Positions 1 to 8,094 of a stretch of DNA of 64,000 nt are shown piece by piece. A model generated the notes under the pieces. The model had not been told where the DNA came from. It worked only from the letters and a program-made list of their open reading frames with translations, and did not search any database. The first letter of the stretch is position 1; every line of letters starts with the position of its first letter. The position numbers were made by a program, and so were the translations under genes. Origin of the DNA: JAHECW01 sp964641415 (GTDB lineage: Bacteria > Acidobacteriota > Thermoanaerobaculia > Thermoanaerobaculales > Sulfomarinibacteraceae). The stretch is from the NCBI GenBank assembly GCA_964641415.1, contig CAZXMW010000002.1, forward strand, positions 1-64,000, given 5' to 3'.

Positions 1-65
1 CCTCCGTTTATGGCTGAATTATACCATGACCTTAAGCAACCGGAGACGCAGGATTGAGAATTCTC

Positions 66-806
66 TCATTGTGGGTCGGTCAGCGTGGCGAGAACCGCGT
101 CGGCACCCACCTCGAATGCCCGTTTCGTGGGCGGGTTGCGCAGGCCGCCGTAGAGCCGGTCCTCGTCCTTGGGAGCGGTGGTGTTGTCGCTGACGAAGAG
201 CAGCGCGCCCATCTCGAGGCCGAGGCGGGCGCCGACGACGGCCGCGGCGGCGCACTCGGACTCGACGGCGATGGCGAGACCGGCGTAGACCTTGTAGATC
301 TCGGGGCCCTGGCGGTAGCCGGCGTCGGTGGTGTAGACCACCCCGAGGTGGGCTGCAGTACCGCCGGCGGTCGCGGCCTCGAGCAGGCGCGCCGTCAGCA
401 GCGGGTGGAAGGCGGCGGGGTACTCGAGGGGGGCGTAGTAACGGGAAGTCCCCTCGCCGCGGACCGCGCCGCTGACGACGATCAGGTCGCCGACGGCGAC
501 TTTCGGGTCGGTGCCGCCGCAGGCCCCGAAGACCACGACCCGGCGGCCGCCGTTGGCGGCGACCATCTCCAGGGCGTTGGCCGCCGCCGGGGAGCCCATC
601 CCCGAGTAGACCAAAGTCACCGGTGACGCCGCCCCGCGCAGCTGGTAGGCGAGGCGGTCGGTGGTCTCGTCGAGGACCACCGCCTCGCCGGCGAAGCGCT
701 CAACCAGGGCCGGTAGGTAGCTGAGCCGGCCGAAGGGCAGCAGGATCACGTTTTCAGCACAGTCGAAGTTCGGGTTGTTGGCGTGGCTGAAGTCGCGTCG
801 GCTCAT
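66..806 (-). CDS. Nucleoside phosphorylase, uridine/purine phosphorylase family
   Basis: Phosphorolysis of a nucleoside to free base and ribose-1-phosphate in cytosolic salvage is the expected role. The 246-residue product shows the PNP/UDP family-1 pattern: a glycine-rich loop SGMGSPAAANALEM near residue 66, then VVFGACGG, then a VESECAAAA segment whose Glu matches the ribose-contacting region of uridine phosphorylases. The ATG at 806 is chosen because GGGAG lies six bases upstream and the family start fits; the open frame continues upstream to about 920 but overlaps the divergent small gene. Base specificity cannot be read from the sequence. The stop lies next to a GAGAATTCTC palindrome. 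Confidence 0.85.
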   Translation of the reverse strand: MSRRDFSHANNPNFDCAENVILLPFGRLSYLPALVERFAGEAVVLDETTDRLAYQLRGAASPVTLVYSGMGSPAAANALEMVAANGGRRVVVFGACGGTDPKVAVGDLIVVSGAVRGEGTSRYYAPLEYPAAFHPLLTARLLEAATAGGTAAHLGVVYTTDAGYRQGPEIYKVYAGLAIAVESECAAAAVVGARLGLEMGALLFVSDNTTAPKDEDRLYGGLRNPPTKRAFEVGADAVLATLTDPQ

Positions 807-847
807 GACGGCTCCCGGAGCGCTCTGGATTGGCTCACAATAGCAGC

Positions 848-1009
848 ATGACCACCACCGAACGGGTCCTGCTCGCCGCGGTCGTCGTCGTCGTCGACCT
901 GGTCGCCTTCGCCCTGCCAATGACCGGCATCGTCGCCGCCTACGTCCTGGTCGCCCGGCCGCCGTGGTTCCGGCGCTTCGTCGAGGACCTCTACGGCCCG
1001 TCCCGGTAA
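848..1009 (+). CDS. Small membrane protein, 53 aa, copy A
   Basis: Not a family I recognise. The 53-residue product has two hydrophobic stretches (about residues 7-24 and 27-36) and a polar tail ending ELYGP/DLYGP-like. It is real because a second gene at 1433-1594 encodes a protein of exactly the same length with about 30 of 53 identical residues, including the LPxTG, AAY, PPWF and LYGP words. The stop of both copies is followed directly by TACGAT, which resembles a -10 box. The gene diverges from the phosphorylase gene with about 41 bases between starts. Role unknown; an inner-membrane location is inferred from hydrophobicity. Confidence 0.6.
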   Translation: MTTTERVLLAAVVVVVDLVAFALPMTGIVAAYVLVARPPWFRRFVEDLYGPSR

Positions 1010-1036
1010 TACGATTCCTGGCCGGAGAGGAAATCC

Positions 1037-1219
1037 GCGCTTTGGGACGATGTCGACATGATGGTGGTTCCCGCCAGGACGTCCGACGAAGAGCGGTGGC
1101 TCGTGATCGCCAAGCTCGAGGGACGGCACTGGTCCGCCATCATCACCAACCGTGGCGGTCGAACCCGGATCATCTCGGTGCGACGGTCACGGAGCGAGGA
1201 GATCGAGCTGTATGAAAGC
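1037..1219 (+). pseudogene. brnT: BrnT toxin remnant, N-terminally truncated
   Basis: BrnT toxins are small RelE-like ribonucleases encoded just before a BrnA antitoxin. Here the frame reads ALWDDVD, VPARTSDEERWLVI, HWSAIITNRG, RIISVRRSR, EEIELYES, which is the BrnT body from its middle to its end. The usual first ~20-25 residues, which carry the basic FDxxKxxxNxxKHG-type segment, are missing: the frame runs back into the stop of the upstream 53-residue gene at 1007. A short product could start at ATG 1058. The normal stop is also absent, so the frame stays open into the second 53-residue gene. I read this as a broken toxin whose 5' end was replaced by the upstream gene's 3' end. Confidence 0.65.
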
Positions 1220-1436
1220 TCAACACTTGGACGCGAAGTTCGACGCAGGGGAGAGCATCATCGACCACCTGGATCTTCCCGAAAAGTCGAGGCCCAGACA
1301 CGAGCAGAAACGGGTGAATGTGGATTTTCCCATCTGGATGGTCGAGCTGCTCGACCTCGAAGCGTCGCGGCTCGGCGTCCCCCGGCAATCGTTGATCAAG
1401 ATGCTCATCGCGAGGCACTTCGAAAAAGTGTCATGA
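1212..1436 (+). CDS. brnA: BrnA-type antitoxin, CopG/ribbon-helix-helix
   Basis: The 74-residue product has the BrnA layout: MKAQHLDAKFDAGE at the start, a linker, then a ribbon-helix-helix domain with KRVNVDFPIWMVELLD and RLGVPRQSLIKMLI. In intact loci this protein binds BrnT and the shared promoter. Its start lies inside the end of the brnT remnant, as is usual for the pair, but its toxin lacks the N-terminus. Its stop overlaps the start of the next small gene in an ATGA (1433-1436), so the two are translationally coupled. Either an orphan antitoxin that still represses, or a relic. Family assignment is firm, function in this locus is not. Confidence 0.75.
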   Translation: MKAQHLDAKFDAGESIIDHLDLPEKSRPRHEQKRVNVDFPIWMVELLDLEASRLGVPRQSLIKMLIARHFEKVS

Positions 1437-1594
1437 GCACCCACCAACGCGTCCTGCTCGCCGTCGCCGTCGTCCTGATCGACCTGACCCTCTTCGTGCT
1501 GCCGCTCACGGGGCTGTTCGCGGCCTACATCCTGCTTGCCTGGCCACCCTGGTTTTTCGACTGCGTGAAGGAGCTCTACGGCCCTGGATCCTGA
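1433..1594 (+). CDS. Small membrane protein, 53 aa, copy B
   Basis: Paralogue of the gene at 848-1009, same length, about 57% identical by eye. One long hydrophobic region (about residues 7-37) is followed by PPWFFDCVKELYGP. It overlaps brnA by four bases (ATGA). The brnT frame also runs through this gene in phase, but the BrnT match ends 70 codons earlier, so translation from its own ATG is the simpler reading. As in copy A, the stop codon is followed by ATACGAT, which may serve as a promoter element for the dipeptidase gene 33 bases downstream. Function unknown. Confidence 0.6.
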   Translation: MSTHQRVLLAVAVVLIDLTLFVLPLTGLFAAYILLAWPPWFFDCVKELYGPGS

Positions 1595-1626
1595 TACGAT
1601 CCGCGATCGGGAATGGAGGCCGTTTC

Positions 1627-3276
1627 ATGAATCCCGATGGCCGCTTCTCGTTCGTCCTCATCGCCGCCCTCGCGACCGCCGCGCTGGTTCTGACGACGCC
1701 CGCGTCCGAGGCCTGCACCAACATCCTGGTCACGAAGGGGGCCTCGGCCGACGGCGCGACCATGATCACCTACGCCTGCGACGGCCGCTTCCATCCGCGG
1801 CTCGAGCGCAAGGACGCTGCCGACCACCCGGAGGGCTCGGTCTTCGAGATCCGGTCCTGGTCGGGCGAGCTTCGGGGGACCATTCCCCAGGTCGGCCACA
1901 CCCACGCCGTTGTCGGGCTCATGAACGAGCACCAGCTGGCCATCGCCGAGACCACGACGACCGGCCGCGAGGAGCTCGAAAACCCCGACGGCCTCATGCA
2001 CTACTGGACCCTGATGCAGCTCGCCCTCGAGCGCGCGACCACCGCCCGCGAGGCGATCGACGTCATCACGACCCTGGTCGCCGAGCACGGCTACCGCTCC
2101 ACCGCCGAGTCCTTCGCCATCGCCGACCCCGAGGAGGTCTGGCTGATGGAGATGATCGGCACCGGCCCCGGCGGCCCGGGCGCGGTCTGGGTGGCGATGC
2201 GGATCCCCGACGGCTTCATCTCGGCGTACGCCAACGCCCCGCGGATCCGCACCTTCCCCCTCGACGACCCGGAGAGCTGCCGCACCTCGGACAACGTCAT
2301 CTCCTTCGCCGTCGAGCGCGGCTACTGGGACCCGGCCTCGGGCGAGCCCTTCGACTTCGCCGCCGCCTACGACGAGCCGACACCGCAGTCGCGGCGCTAC
2401 ACCGCGACCCGGGTCTGGAGCATTTTCCGCCGGGCCGCCCCGAGCCTCGAGCTCGACCCGGCCTTTCACCGCGGCGACCCGGCGGCAGAGCCCTACCCTC
2501 TGTGGATCAGGCCGGAGCGCAAGCTGACCGTATCCGACGTCATGGCGCTGATGCGCGACCACTACGAGGGCACCGACTACGGCATGACCAAGGGCCTCGA
2601 CGCCGGGCCCTTCGGCACGCCCAACCGCTGGCGACCCATGAGCTGGACCGTGGACGGCGTCGAGCACACCTGGGAGCGCCCGATCTCGACCCAGCAGACC
2701 GGCTTCTCCTTCGTCTCCCAGTCGCGCTCGTGGCTGCCCGACCCGGTCGGCGGCGTCTTCTGGTACGGCCTCGACGACACCTTCACCACGGTCTACATTC
2801 CCCTCTGGGCCGGGGTCACCCGGATTCCCGGGGCCTTCGCGGCGGGCCGCCTCGAGCGATTCTCGTGGGACTCGGCCTGGTGGGTCTTCAACTTCGTCGC
2901 CAATCTCGCCAACCTCAAGTACAGCTACATGATCCAGGACATCCAGACAGTCCAGAGCGAGCTCGAGGAACGGATGCTGACCCTGCAGCCGGTGATCGAG
3001 CAGGCCGCGGTGACCCTGGCGGACTCGGACCCCGAGCTCATGCGCGAGCTCCTGACCCAGCACTCGGTGGCCCAGGCCGAGCAGGTCGTCCGGCGCTGGC
3101 GCGAGCTCGGCGAGGCGCTGCTGACGAAGTACAACGACGGCTACGTCGCCGGCGGCGACGAGGAATCGGTCGAGGTCGGCTACCCCGAGAGCTGGCTGCG
3201 CGAGGTGATCCGGGCGCGTCCCGACCAGTTCCGGCTCGACCAGGCCGCAACCCCGGTCAACGAGCTGCCGTACTGA
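1627..3276 (+). CDS. Secreted peptidase family C69 dipeptidase
   Basis: Ntn-hydrolase of the C69 (dipeptidase A/secernin) family, expected to release amino acids from dipeptides outside the cytoplasm. The 549-residue protein starts with a signal peptide (about residues 1-29) ending SEA, and Cys30 follows in EACTNILVTKGAS. In this family the Cys becomes the N-terminal nucleophile after processing, so secretion and activation coincide. Further family words are DGATMITYACDGRFH, HTHAVVGLMNEHQLAI, and WLMEMIG. A TGGAGG ribosome site precedes ATG 1627. It lies upstream of the propeller protein in the same direction, separated by a repeat element, and fits a protein-degrading lifestyle. Confidence 0.85.
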   Translation: MNPDGRFSFVLIAALATAALVLTTPASEACTNILVTKGASADGATMITYACDGRFHPRLERKDAADHPEGSVFEIRSWSGELRGTIPQVGHTHAVVGLMNEHQLAIAETTTTGREELENPDGLMHYWTLMQLALERATTAREAIDVITTLVAEHGYRSTAESFAIADPEEVWLMEMIGTGPGGPGAVWVAMRIPDGFISAYANAPRIRTFPLDDPESCRTSDNVISFAVERGYWDPASGEPFDFAAAYDEPTPQSRRYTATRVWSIFRRAAPSLELDPAFHRGDPAAEPYPLWIRPERKLTVSDVMALMRDHYEGTDYGMTKGLDAGPFGTPNRWRPMSWTVDGVEHTWERPISTQQTGFSFVSQSRSWLPDPVGGVFWYGLDDTFTTVYIPLWAGVTRIPGAFAAGRLERFSWDSAWWVFNFVANLANLKYSYMIQDIQTVQSELEERMLTLQPVIEQAAVTLADSDPELMRELLTQHSVAQAEQVVRRWRELGEALLTKYNDGYVAGGDEESVEVGYPESWLREVIRARPDQFRLDQAATPVNELPY

Positions 3277-3308
3277 CCGGTAACCCCAAGAAAGGCAGCG
3301 TCACCTGC

Positions 3309-3408
3309 TGAGTTCTCAGTTCTCAATTCTCAATTCTCAATTCTCATCGCGAGCCGGCATCAGCCACGATCGCCGCGCTGTGCGATGGAATTCATAATTC
3401 AGAATTGG
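3309..3408. repeat. Heptad-arm inverted repeat, copy 1
   Basis: Left arm: about five heptads AGTTCTC/AATTCTC running into CATCGC. Right arm: TGCGATGGA followed by TTCATAATTCAGAATTGG, whose complement resembles CAATTCT units. About 30 bases lie between. Same plan as the elements at 11206, 51997 and 55057. It separates the dipeptidase stop from the next gene's leader. Confidence 0.65.
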
Positions 3409-3498
3409 CGCGTGCTAGGCTTCCGACTGCCGTCGCGCCGCGCCGGGACCGGGAGCTCGATCGGCGTCGCGGCCCGACAACCCACTGGAGGAACCCCC

Positions 3499-6400
3499 AT
3501 GCGTCGACTCACTCTGCTCGCCCTGGCCCTTGCCGTCCTCGCGCTGCCCGCAGGCGACGTCCTCGCCAAGAAGGCGAAGGACGAGGCAGCCGCCGAACCC
3601 GAGGCGCTGCTGTCGGCGAAGACCCTCGCCGGTCTGAAGTTTCGCAACATCGGTCCGGCCTACAACTCGGGCCGGGTCAGCGACCTCGCGGTCAGGCCCG
3701 ACCGGCCCCAGACCTTCTACGTCGCCGTCGCCTCCGGCGGCATCTGGAAGACCGTGAACAACGGCACCACCTTTGAGCCGACCTTCGACTCCGAAGGCTC
3801 CTACTCGATCGGCTGCCTCGCCATGGACCCGACCAACCACGAGGTCATCTGGGCCGGCACCGGCGAGAACAACAGCCAGCGCTCGGTGTCGTTCGGCGAC
3901 GGCGTCTACCGCTCGTCGGACGGCGGCCAGACCTGGACCAACGTCGGCCTCGCCGAGTCCGAGCACATCGGCGACATCGTCATCGACCCGCGCGACGGCA
4001 ATGTCGTCTACGTCGCCTCCCAGGGCCCGCTGTGGAACCCGGGCGGCGATCGCGGCCTCTACAAGACCACCGACGGTGGCGCGACCTGGGAGCGCATCCT
4101 CCACATCTCCGAGGACACGGGGATCAACGAGGTCGTCATGGACCCGCGCGACCCCGACGTCCTCTACGCCTCGTCGTACCAGCGGCGACGCCACATCTGG
4201 ACCCTGATCAACGGCGGACCCGAGTCCGGGATCTGGAAGTCGACCGACGCCGGGGCGACCTGGGTCGAGCTGACCAGCGGCCTGCCCGAGGTCGACATGG
4301 GCAAGATCGGCCTCGCGATGTCGCCCGCCGACCCCGACGTGATCTACGCCATCATCGAGGCCCAGCGCGACGAGGGCGGGATCTTCAAGACCACCGACCG
4401 CGGCGCGAGCTGGAGCAAGGTCTCCGACTACATGTCACGCAGCCCGCAGTACTACAACGAGCTGGTGGCCGACCCGGTCGACGTCGACACGGTCTACTCG
4501 ATGGACACCTGGCTGCACCGCACCGTCGACGGCGGCAAGACCTGGACCAAAGTCGGCGAAAAGTACAAGCACGTCGACAACCACGCGATGTGGATCAACC
4601 CCTCGGACACCGACCACTTCGTCATCGGCTGCGACGGCGGCCTCTACCTGAGCTACGACCGCGGCGCCACCTGGAGCTTCGCCGCCAACCTGCCCATCAC
4701 CCAGTTCTACCGGGTCTCGGTGGACAACTCGAGGCCCTTCTACTACGTCTACGGCGGGACCCAGGACAACAACTCCATGGGCGGGCCACACCGCACCCTC
4801 AACTCGTCGGGCATCGCGAACGAGGACTGGTTCGTCACCGTCGGCGGCGACGGCTACGAAACCGTGGTCGACCCGACCGATCCGAACATCGTCTACTCGC
4901 AGTGGCAGTACGGCGGCCTCGTCCGGTACGACCGCGCGTCGGGCGAGATCATGGACATCCAGCCCCAGGAGGAGCCGGGCGAGCCGGCCCACCGCTGGAA
5001 CTGGGACTCGCCGCTGATCATCAGCCCGCACTCCCCGAGCCGACTGTACTACGCCTGTCAGCGGCTCTATCGCTCCGACGACCGCGGCGAGTCGTGGACG
5101 GCGGTGAGCGGCGACCTGAGCCGTGCCGTCGACCGCGACACCCTGCCGGTCATGGGCCTCATCCAGTCGATCGACGCGGTGGCCAAAAACATGTCGACCT
5201 CGCACTACGGCAACATCGTGGCGATCACCGAGTCGCCGCTCGTCGAGGGCCTGATCTACGTCGGCACCGACGACGGCCTGATCCAGGTCACCGAGAACGG
5301 CGGCGCCAGCTGGCGGAGGATCGACGGGGCGCCCGGCGTTCCCGACCGGAGCTACGCCTTCCGCGTCGAGGCCTCGCTGCACGACGCCGACACGGTCTAC
5401 GCGCTGTTCAACAACAAGAAAATGGGCGACCTCAAGCCCTACGTGTACCTCAGCCGCGACCGGGGCGCGAGCTGGTCGTCGATCACCGGCGACCTGCCCG
5501 AGCGCGGACCGGTCTACTCGCTCGTCCAGGACCACGTCAACCCCGAGCTGCTCTTCGTCGGCACCGAGTTCGGCGTCTGGGCGACGGTCAACGAGGGCGA
5601 CTCCTGGATCCGGCTCAAAGGCGGCCTGCCCACCATCCAGGTCCGCGACATGGACATCCACCGCGGCGAGAACGACCTGGTGCTCGGCACCTTCGGCCGC
5701 GGCTTCTACGTCCTCGACGACTACACGCCGCTGCGGACGATCACCGAGGAGGCCCTCGAGAAGGAGGCCGTTCTCTTCCAACCCGCCAACCCGGCTCTTC
5801 GCTACATCGAGAAACGGTCGAGGATCGCGTCCCGCGGCCACGCCTTCTACACCGCCGAAAATCCACCCTTCGGGGCGGTTTTCGCCTACTACCTGAAGGA
5901 CGGTATTGCGAGTCGTCTGGACCAGCGCATCGAAGCCGAGAAGGAGATGCGGGAAACGGGGCGGGGCTTCGTCGTCCCGTCGTTCGACGAGCTCCGCGCC
6001 GAGGACGAAGAGCTCGATCCGGCCGCCGTGCTCACCATCCGGGACGCCGCCGGCGACGTGGTTCGGCGGATCGACGCGAGCCCGGACAAGGGCATCCACA
6101 GGGTTGCGTGGGACCTGCGCTACCCGAGCTCGGAGCCGGTCGACCTGTCCGAGGGCGAGGAGCTGGCCCCGTGGGAGTCGGAGCCGGTCGGGCCGCTCGC
6201 CGCACCGGGAACCTACTCGGCGACGCTCGCGAAACGGGTCAACGGTGTCATGACCGAGATCGCCGGGCCGGTCGAGGTCGAGGTCGTCGATCTCGACCTC
6301 GGCGTCCTCAAGGGCGCACCGCCGGCCGAGGCACTTGCCTTCGAGCAGAAGGTCGCCGAGCTGCAGCGCGCGGTGAGCGGCGCCGTCAAACTGACCGTCG

Positions 6401-6792
6401 AGATCGACGGCCGGTTGGCCCATCTCCGTCGGGCCATCCTCGACACGCCGGAGGTCTCCGCCGAGCAGCTTGCCGAAGCGCGTCGGATGCAGACCGAGCT
6501 CGACGACCTCCGCATCGACCTGGTGGGCGACCCGACCAAGGCCGGACGCAACGTCTTCACGCCGCCGTCGATTCACGATCGGGTGAGCCGTATCGTCGGC
6601 AGCCAGTGGACCACGACCCAGGGCCCGACAGGAACCGAACAGGACGCCTACGGCTGGGCCGCGGAGGCCTTCGAGACCGCCCTCGGACGGTTGACCGCCC
6701 TGGTCGACGACGTCCAGGCTCTGGAGCGCGACCTCGAGCTCGCCGGCGCGCCGTGGACACCGGGACGCATTCCGGTGTGGCAGCCCGAATAA
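3499..6792 (+). CDS. Secreted BNR/Asp-box beta-propeller protein, 1,097 aa
   Basis: A large WD40/YVTN/BNR-type propeller protein, annotated in many genomes as sialidase-like or photosystem-II-assembly-like without proven activity. ATG 3499 is chosen over in-frame ATG 3385: GGAGG lies six bases before it and a signal peptide follows (MRRLTLLALALAVLALPAG, cleavage near VLA-K). About ten Asp boxes of form (S/T)xDxGxTW occur through residues 125-760, for example SSDGGQTW, TTDGGATW, TVDGGKTW, SRDRGASW. The last ~300 residues form a separate region with a beta-rich module and a helical tail. No sialidase arginine triad was identified. Exported, perhaps surface; substrate unknown. A strong terminator follows. 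Confidence 0.8.
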   Translation: MRRLTLLALALAVLALPAGDVLAKKAKDEAAAEPEALLSAKTLAGLKFRNIGPAYNSGRVSDLAVRPDRPQTFYVAVASGGIWKTVNNGTTFEPTFDSEGSYSIGCLAMDPTNHEVIWAGTGENNSQRSVSFGDGVYRSSDGGQTWTNVGLAESEHIGDIVIDPRDGNVVYVASQGPLWNPGGDRGLYKTTDGGATWERILHISEDTGINEVVMDPRDPDVLYASSYQRRRHIWTLINGGPESGIWKSTDAGATWVELTSGLPEVDMGKIGLAMSPADPDVIYAIIEAQRDEGGIFKTTDRGASWSKVSDYMSRSPQYYNELVADPVDVDTVYSMDTWLHRTVDGGKTWTKVGEKYKHVDNHAMWINPSDTDHFVIGCDGGLYLSYDRGATWSFAANLPITQFYRVSVDNSRPFYYVYGGTQDNNSMGGPHRTLNSSGIANEDWFVTVGGDGYETVVDPTDPNIVYSQWQYGGLVRYDRASGEIMDIQPQEEPGEPAHRWNWDSPLIISPHSPSRLYYACQRLYRSDDRGESWTAVSGDLSRAVDRDTLPVMGLIQSIDAVAKNMSTSHYGNIVAITESPLVEGLIYVGTDDGLIQVTENGGASWRRIDGAPGVPDRSYAFRVEASLHDADTVYALFNNKKMGDLKPYVYLSRDRGASWSSITGDLPERGPVYSLVQDHVNPELLFVGTEFGVWATVNEGDSWIRLKGGLPTIQVRDMDIHRGENDLVLGTFGRGFYVLDDYTPLRTITEEALEKEAVLFQPANPALRYIEKRSRIASRGHAFYTAENPPFGAVFAYYLKDGIASRLDQRIEAEKEMRETGRGFVVPSFDELRAEDEELDPAAVLTIRDAAGDVVRRIDASPDKGIHRVAWDLRYPSSEPVDLSEGEELAPWESEPVGPLAAPGTYSATLAKRVNGVMTEIAGPVEVEVVDLDLGVLKGAPPAEALAFEQKVAELQRAVSGAVKLTVEIDGRLAHLRRAILDTPEVSAEQLAEARRMQTELDDLRIDLVGDPTKAGRNVFTPPSIHDRVSRIVGSQWTTTQGPTGTEQDAYGWAAEAFETALGRLTALVDDVQALERDLELAGAPWTPGRIPVWQPE

Positions 6793-6816
6793 GGTCCTGA
6801 GCGTCACTGCACGATC

Positions 6817-6845
6817 GGGAGGGGCTCCGGCCCCTCCCTTTTTCT
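6817..6845 (+). terminator. Rho-independent terminator after BNR gene
   Basis: GGGAGGGGC, loop TCCG, complementary GCCCCTCCC, then a run of six T. It starts 24 bases after the TAA at 6792. One of the few classical intrinsic terminators in the window. Confidence 0.85.
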
Positions 6846-6856
6846 TGTCCTGCAGG

Positions 6857-6903
6857 TTCTTTTCTGCCTTCCCGTTTGCGACAAACGGGAAGGCAGAAAA
6901 GAA
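6857..6903. repeat. Long perfect palindrome, 22-bp stem
   Basis: Left arm 6857-6878 and right arm 6882-6903 are exact reverse complements around a 3-base loop (CGA). The arms contain TTCTTTTCTGCC and GGCAGAAAAGAA. It has no T-tract after the 3' arm, so it is not a normal terminator for either strand. It sits between the propeller terminator and the msrA ribosome site, so it would be in the msrA leader if transcription starts upstream. Confidence 0.85.
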
Positions 6904-6932
6904 AACGGTCGTTGAAAATAACGGAGGCTTGA

Positions 6933-7406
6933 ATGATGACAGCGATATTCGGAGCAGGGTGTTTCTGGGGCGTCGAGCTGAACTTCCGTCGGCTCGACGG
7001 CGTGACGGATACGGCGGTCGGATATGCCGGCGGCGACACCGAAGACCCGACCTACGAGCAGGTCTGCTCCCACGCCACCGGGCACGCCGAGGTGGTTCAG
7101 GTCGAGTACGACCCTGCACGAGTCGGCTTCGACGAGCTTCTCGACGCCTTCTTCGACATGCACGATCCGACGAGCGTCAACCGCCAGGGTCCCGACGTCG
7201 GCGACCAGTACCGGTCGGTGATCTTCACCCACTCCGAGGACCAGCGCCGCGCCGCCGAGGCGAAGAAGGCCGAGCTCGAGGCGTCCGGACGCTTCCCTCA
7301 ACCTATCGCCACCCAGATAGCGACGGCACCCACCTTCTGGCGCGCCGAGGAGTACCACCAGCAGTACATCGAGAAGAACCGAGCGGCTCGCTGCCACGTC
7401 CGCTGA
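6933..7406 (+). CDS. msrA: Peptide methionine sulfoxide reductase MsrA
   Basis: Reduces methionine-S-sulfoxide in proteins, using thioredoxin. The 157-residue product has the catalytic GCFWG motif with Cys10, followed by VGYAGG, HATGHAEVVQVEYDP, FFDMHDPTS and the AEEYHQQYIEKN tail typical of MsrA. The length is that of a single-domain enzyme, with no MsrB fusion. GGAGG at 6923-6927 supports ATG 6933; ATG 6936 is an alternative. The terminal RAARCHVR carries a Cys that might act as resolving residue (inference). Monocistronic, convergent with the membrane-protein gene at 7546, with a large palindrome in between. Confidence 0.95.
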   Translation: MMTAIFGAGCFWGVELNFRRLDGVTDTAVGYAGGDTEDPTYEQVCSHATGHAEVVQVEYDPARVGFDELLDAFFDMHDPTSVNRQGPDVGDQYRSVIFTHSEDQRRAAEAKKAELEASGRFPQPIATQIATAPTFWRAEEYHQQYIEKNRAARCHVR

Positions 7407-7420
7407 CGGGTCGCGGAAAC

Positions 7421-7542
7421 GAACCGCAAAGAAGCGAAAGACGCGAAGCTGATTCGATCGTCGGCCCGTGCGCCGGCGCACGGGCCGACGATCAGTCCCT
7501 TTCTCATGCGATCTTGGCGGTCTCGGCGTCTTCGCGATGGGT
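7421..7542. repeat. Composite repeat with 38-bp perfect palindrome
   Basis: Positions 7456-7493 form an exact 38-bp palindrome with no loop (half-site GATCGTCGGCCCGTGCGCC). It is flanked on the left by AACCGCAAAGAAGCGAAAGACGCGAAG-type sequence and on the right by GGCGGTCTCGGCGTCTTCGCGATGGG, whose complement resembles the left flank. It fills the space between the convergent genes msrA and 7546-7917. Confidence 0.8.
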
Positions 7543-7545
7543 CCT

Positions 7546-7917
7546 CTAGAGCCCCCGCGCGGGGTGGAACTCGGGCTCGGCGAGGATGGTGAAGACGACC
7601 GCGGCGATGCCGACCGGGAAGAACGCGAGCACCGCGGCCACCGCGCCCACGACCGCGAGGCCCCAGCGGCGTCGATTGAGGGCAGCGATGCCGCCGGCGA
7701 CTGCGGCCATCCCGGTCAGAAAAGCGATCAGCGCCAGAGGAAGGAAGACCAGAGCCGGCAGGAAGGCGACCCGGTTGGCGTCCGGGTCCGGAACCATCCC
7801 CAGGATGACGGCGCCCCCAAGGCCGAGGACGAGCAGCGGCACGGCGCCGACCAATGCGAACGCGCCCGCCGTGATGTCCAGGATTCCCGCCACCGTCGCC
7901 TTGCTCGTGTCAGCCAT
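7546..7917 (-). CDS. Small integral membrane protein, 123 aa
   Basis: Not recognised as a named family. Four hydrophobic segments are visible (about residues 8-30, 42-66, 73-90 and 93-112), with short polar links such as PDPDANR and LNRRRWG. The start at 7917 (MADTSK) is preferred because GGGAGG lies six bases upstream; ATG 7923 would leave no spacing. It diverges from tetR, with the tetR promoter in between, so its expression could be affected by the regulator. The pattern resembles DUF4064/septum-like four-helix proteins, but no motif decides this. Confidence 0.65.
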   Translation of the reverse strand: MADTSKATVAGILDITAGAFALVGAVPLLVLGLGGAVILGMVPDPDANRVAFLPALVFLPLALIAFLTGMAAVAGGIAALNRRRWGLAVVGAVAAVLAFFPVGIAAVVFTILAEPEFHPARGL

Positions 7918-8016
7918 GCTCATCCTCCCGTGCCGCCTGCCCGTGCCCATACCCGAAGAGGCTCGATCCCACCGTGAACTACGCAGGTTCTCCCCCGTCG
8001 GTTCCCGACGAGAGGG

Positions 8017-8045
8017 TTGACAGGCCACTGCGGAACCCCTATCTT
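8017..8045 (+). promoter_or_regulatory. Sigma-70-type promoter of the efflux operon
   Basis: TTGACA at 8017-8022 is a perfect -35 box. TATCTT at 8040-8045 follows after 17 bases. Transcription would begin near 8052, just before the TetR operator. Confidence 0.65.
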
Positions 8046-8061
8046 CCCCACTCGTACAACT

Positions 8062-8077
8062 GACCGACCGGTCGGTC
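8062..8077. promoter_or_regulatory. TetR-type operator palindrome
   Basis: GACCGACCGGTCGGTC is an exact 16-bp palindrome, of the kind bound by TetR-family repressors of efflux genes. It lies between the predicted transcription start and the tetR ATG at 8095, consistent with autorepression of the whole operon. Confidence 0.8.
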
Positions 8078-8094
8078 GGAAGTGGGAATGAGAC

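Noticed and set aside
1058..1594. Fusion of BrnT fragment with the second 53-residue membrane protein
   Set aside because: The stretch between them is the brnA gene in another frame, and the membrane protein has its own ATG overlapping the brnA stop.
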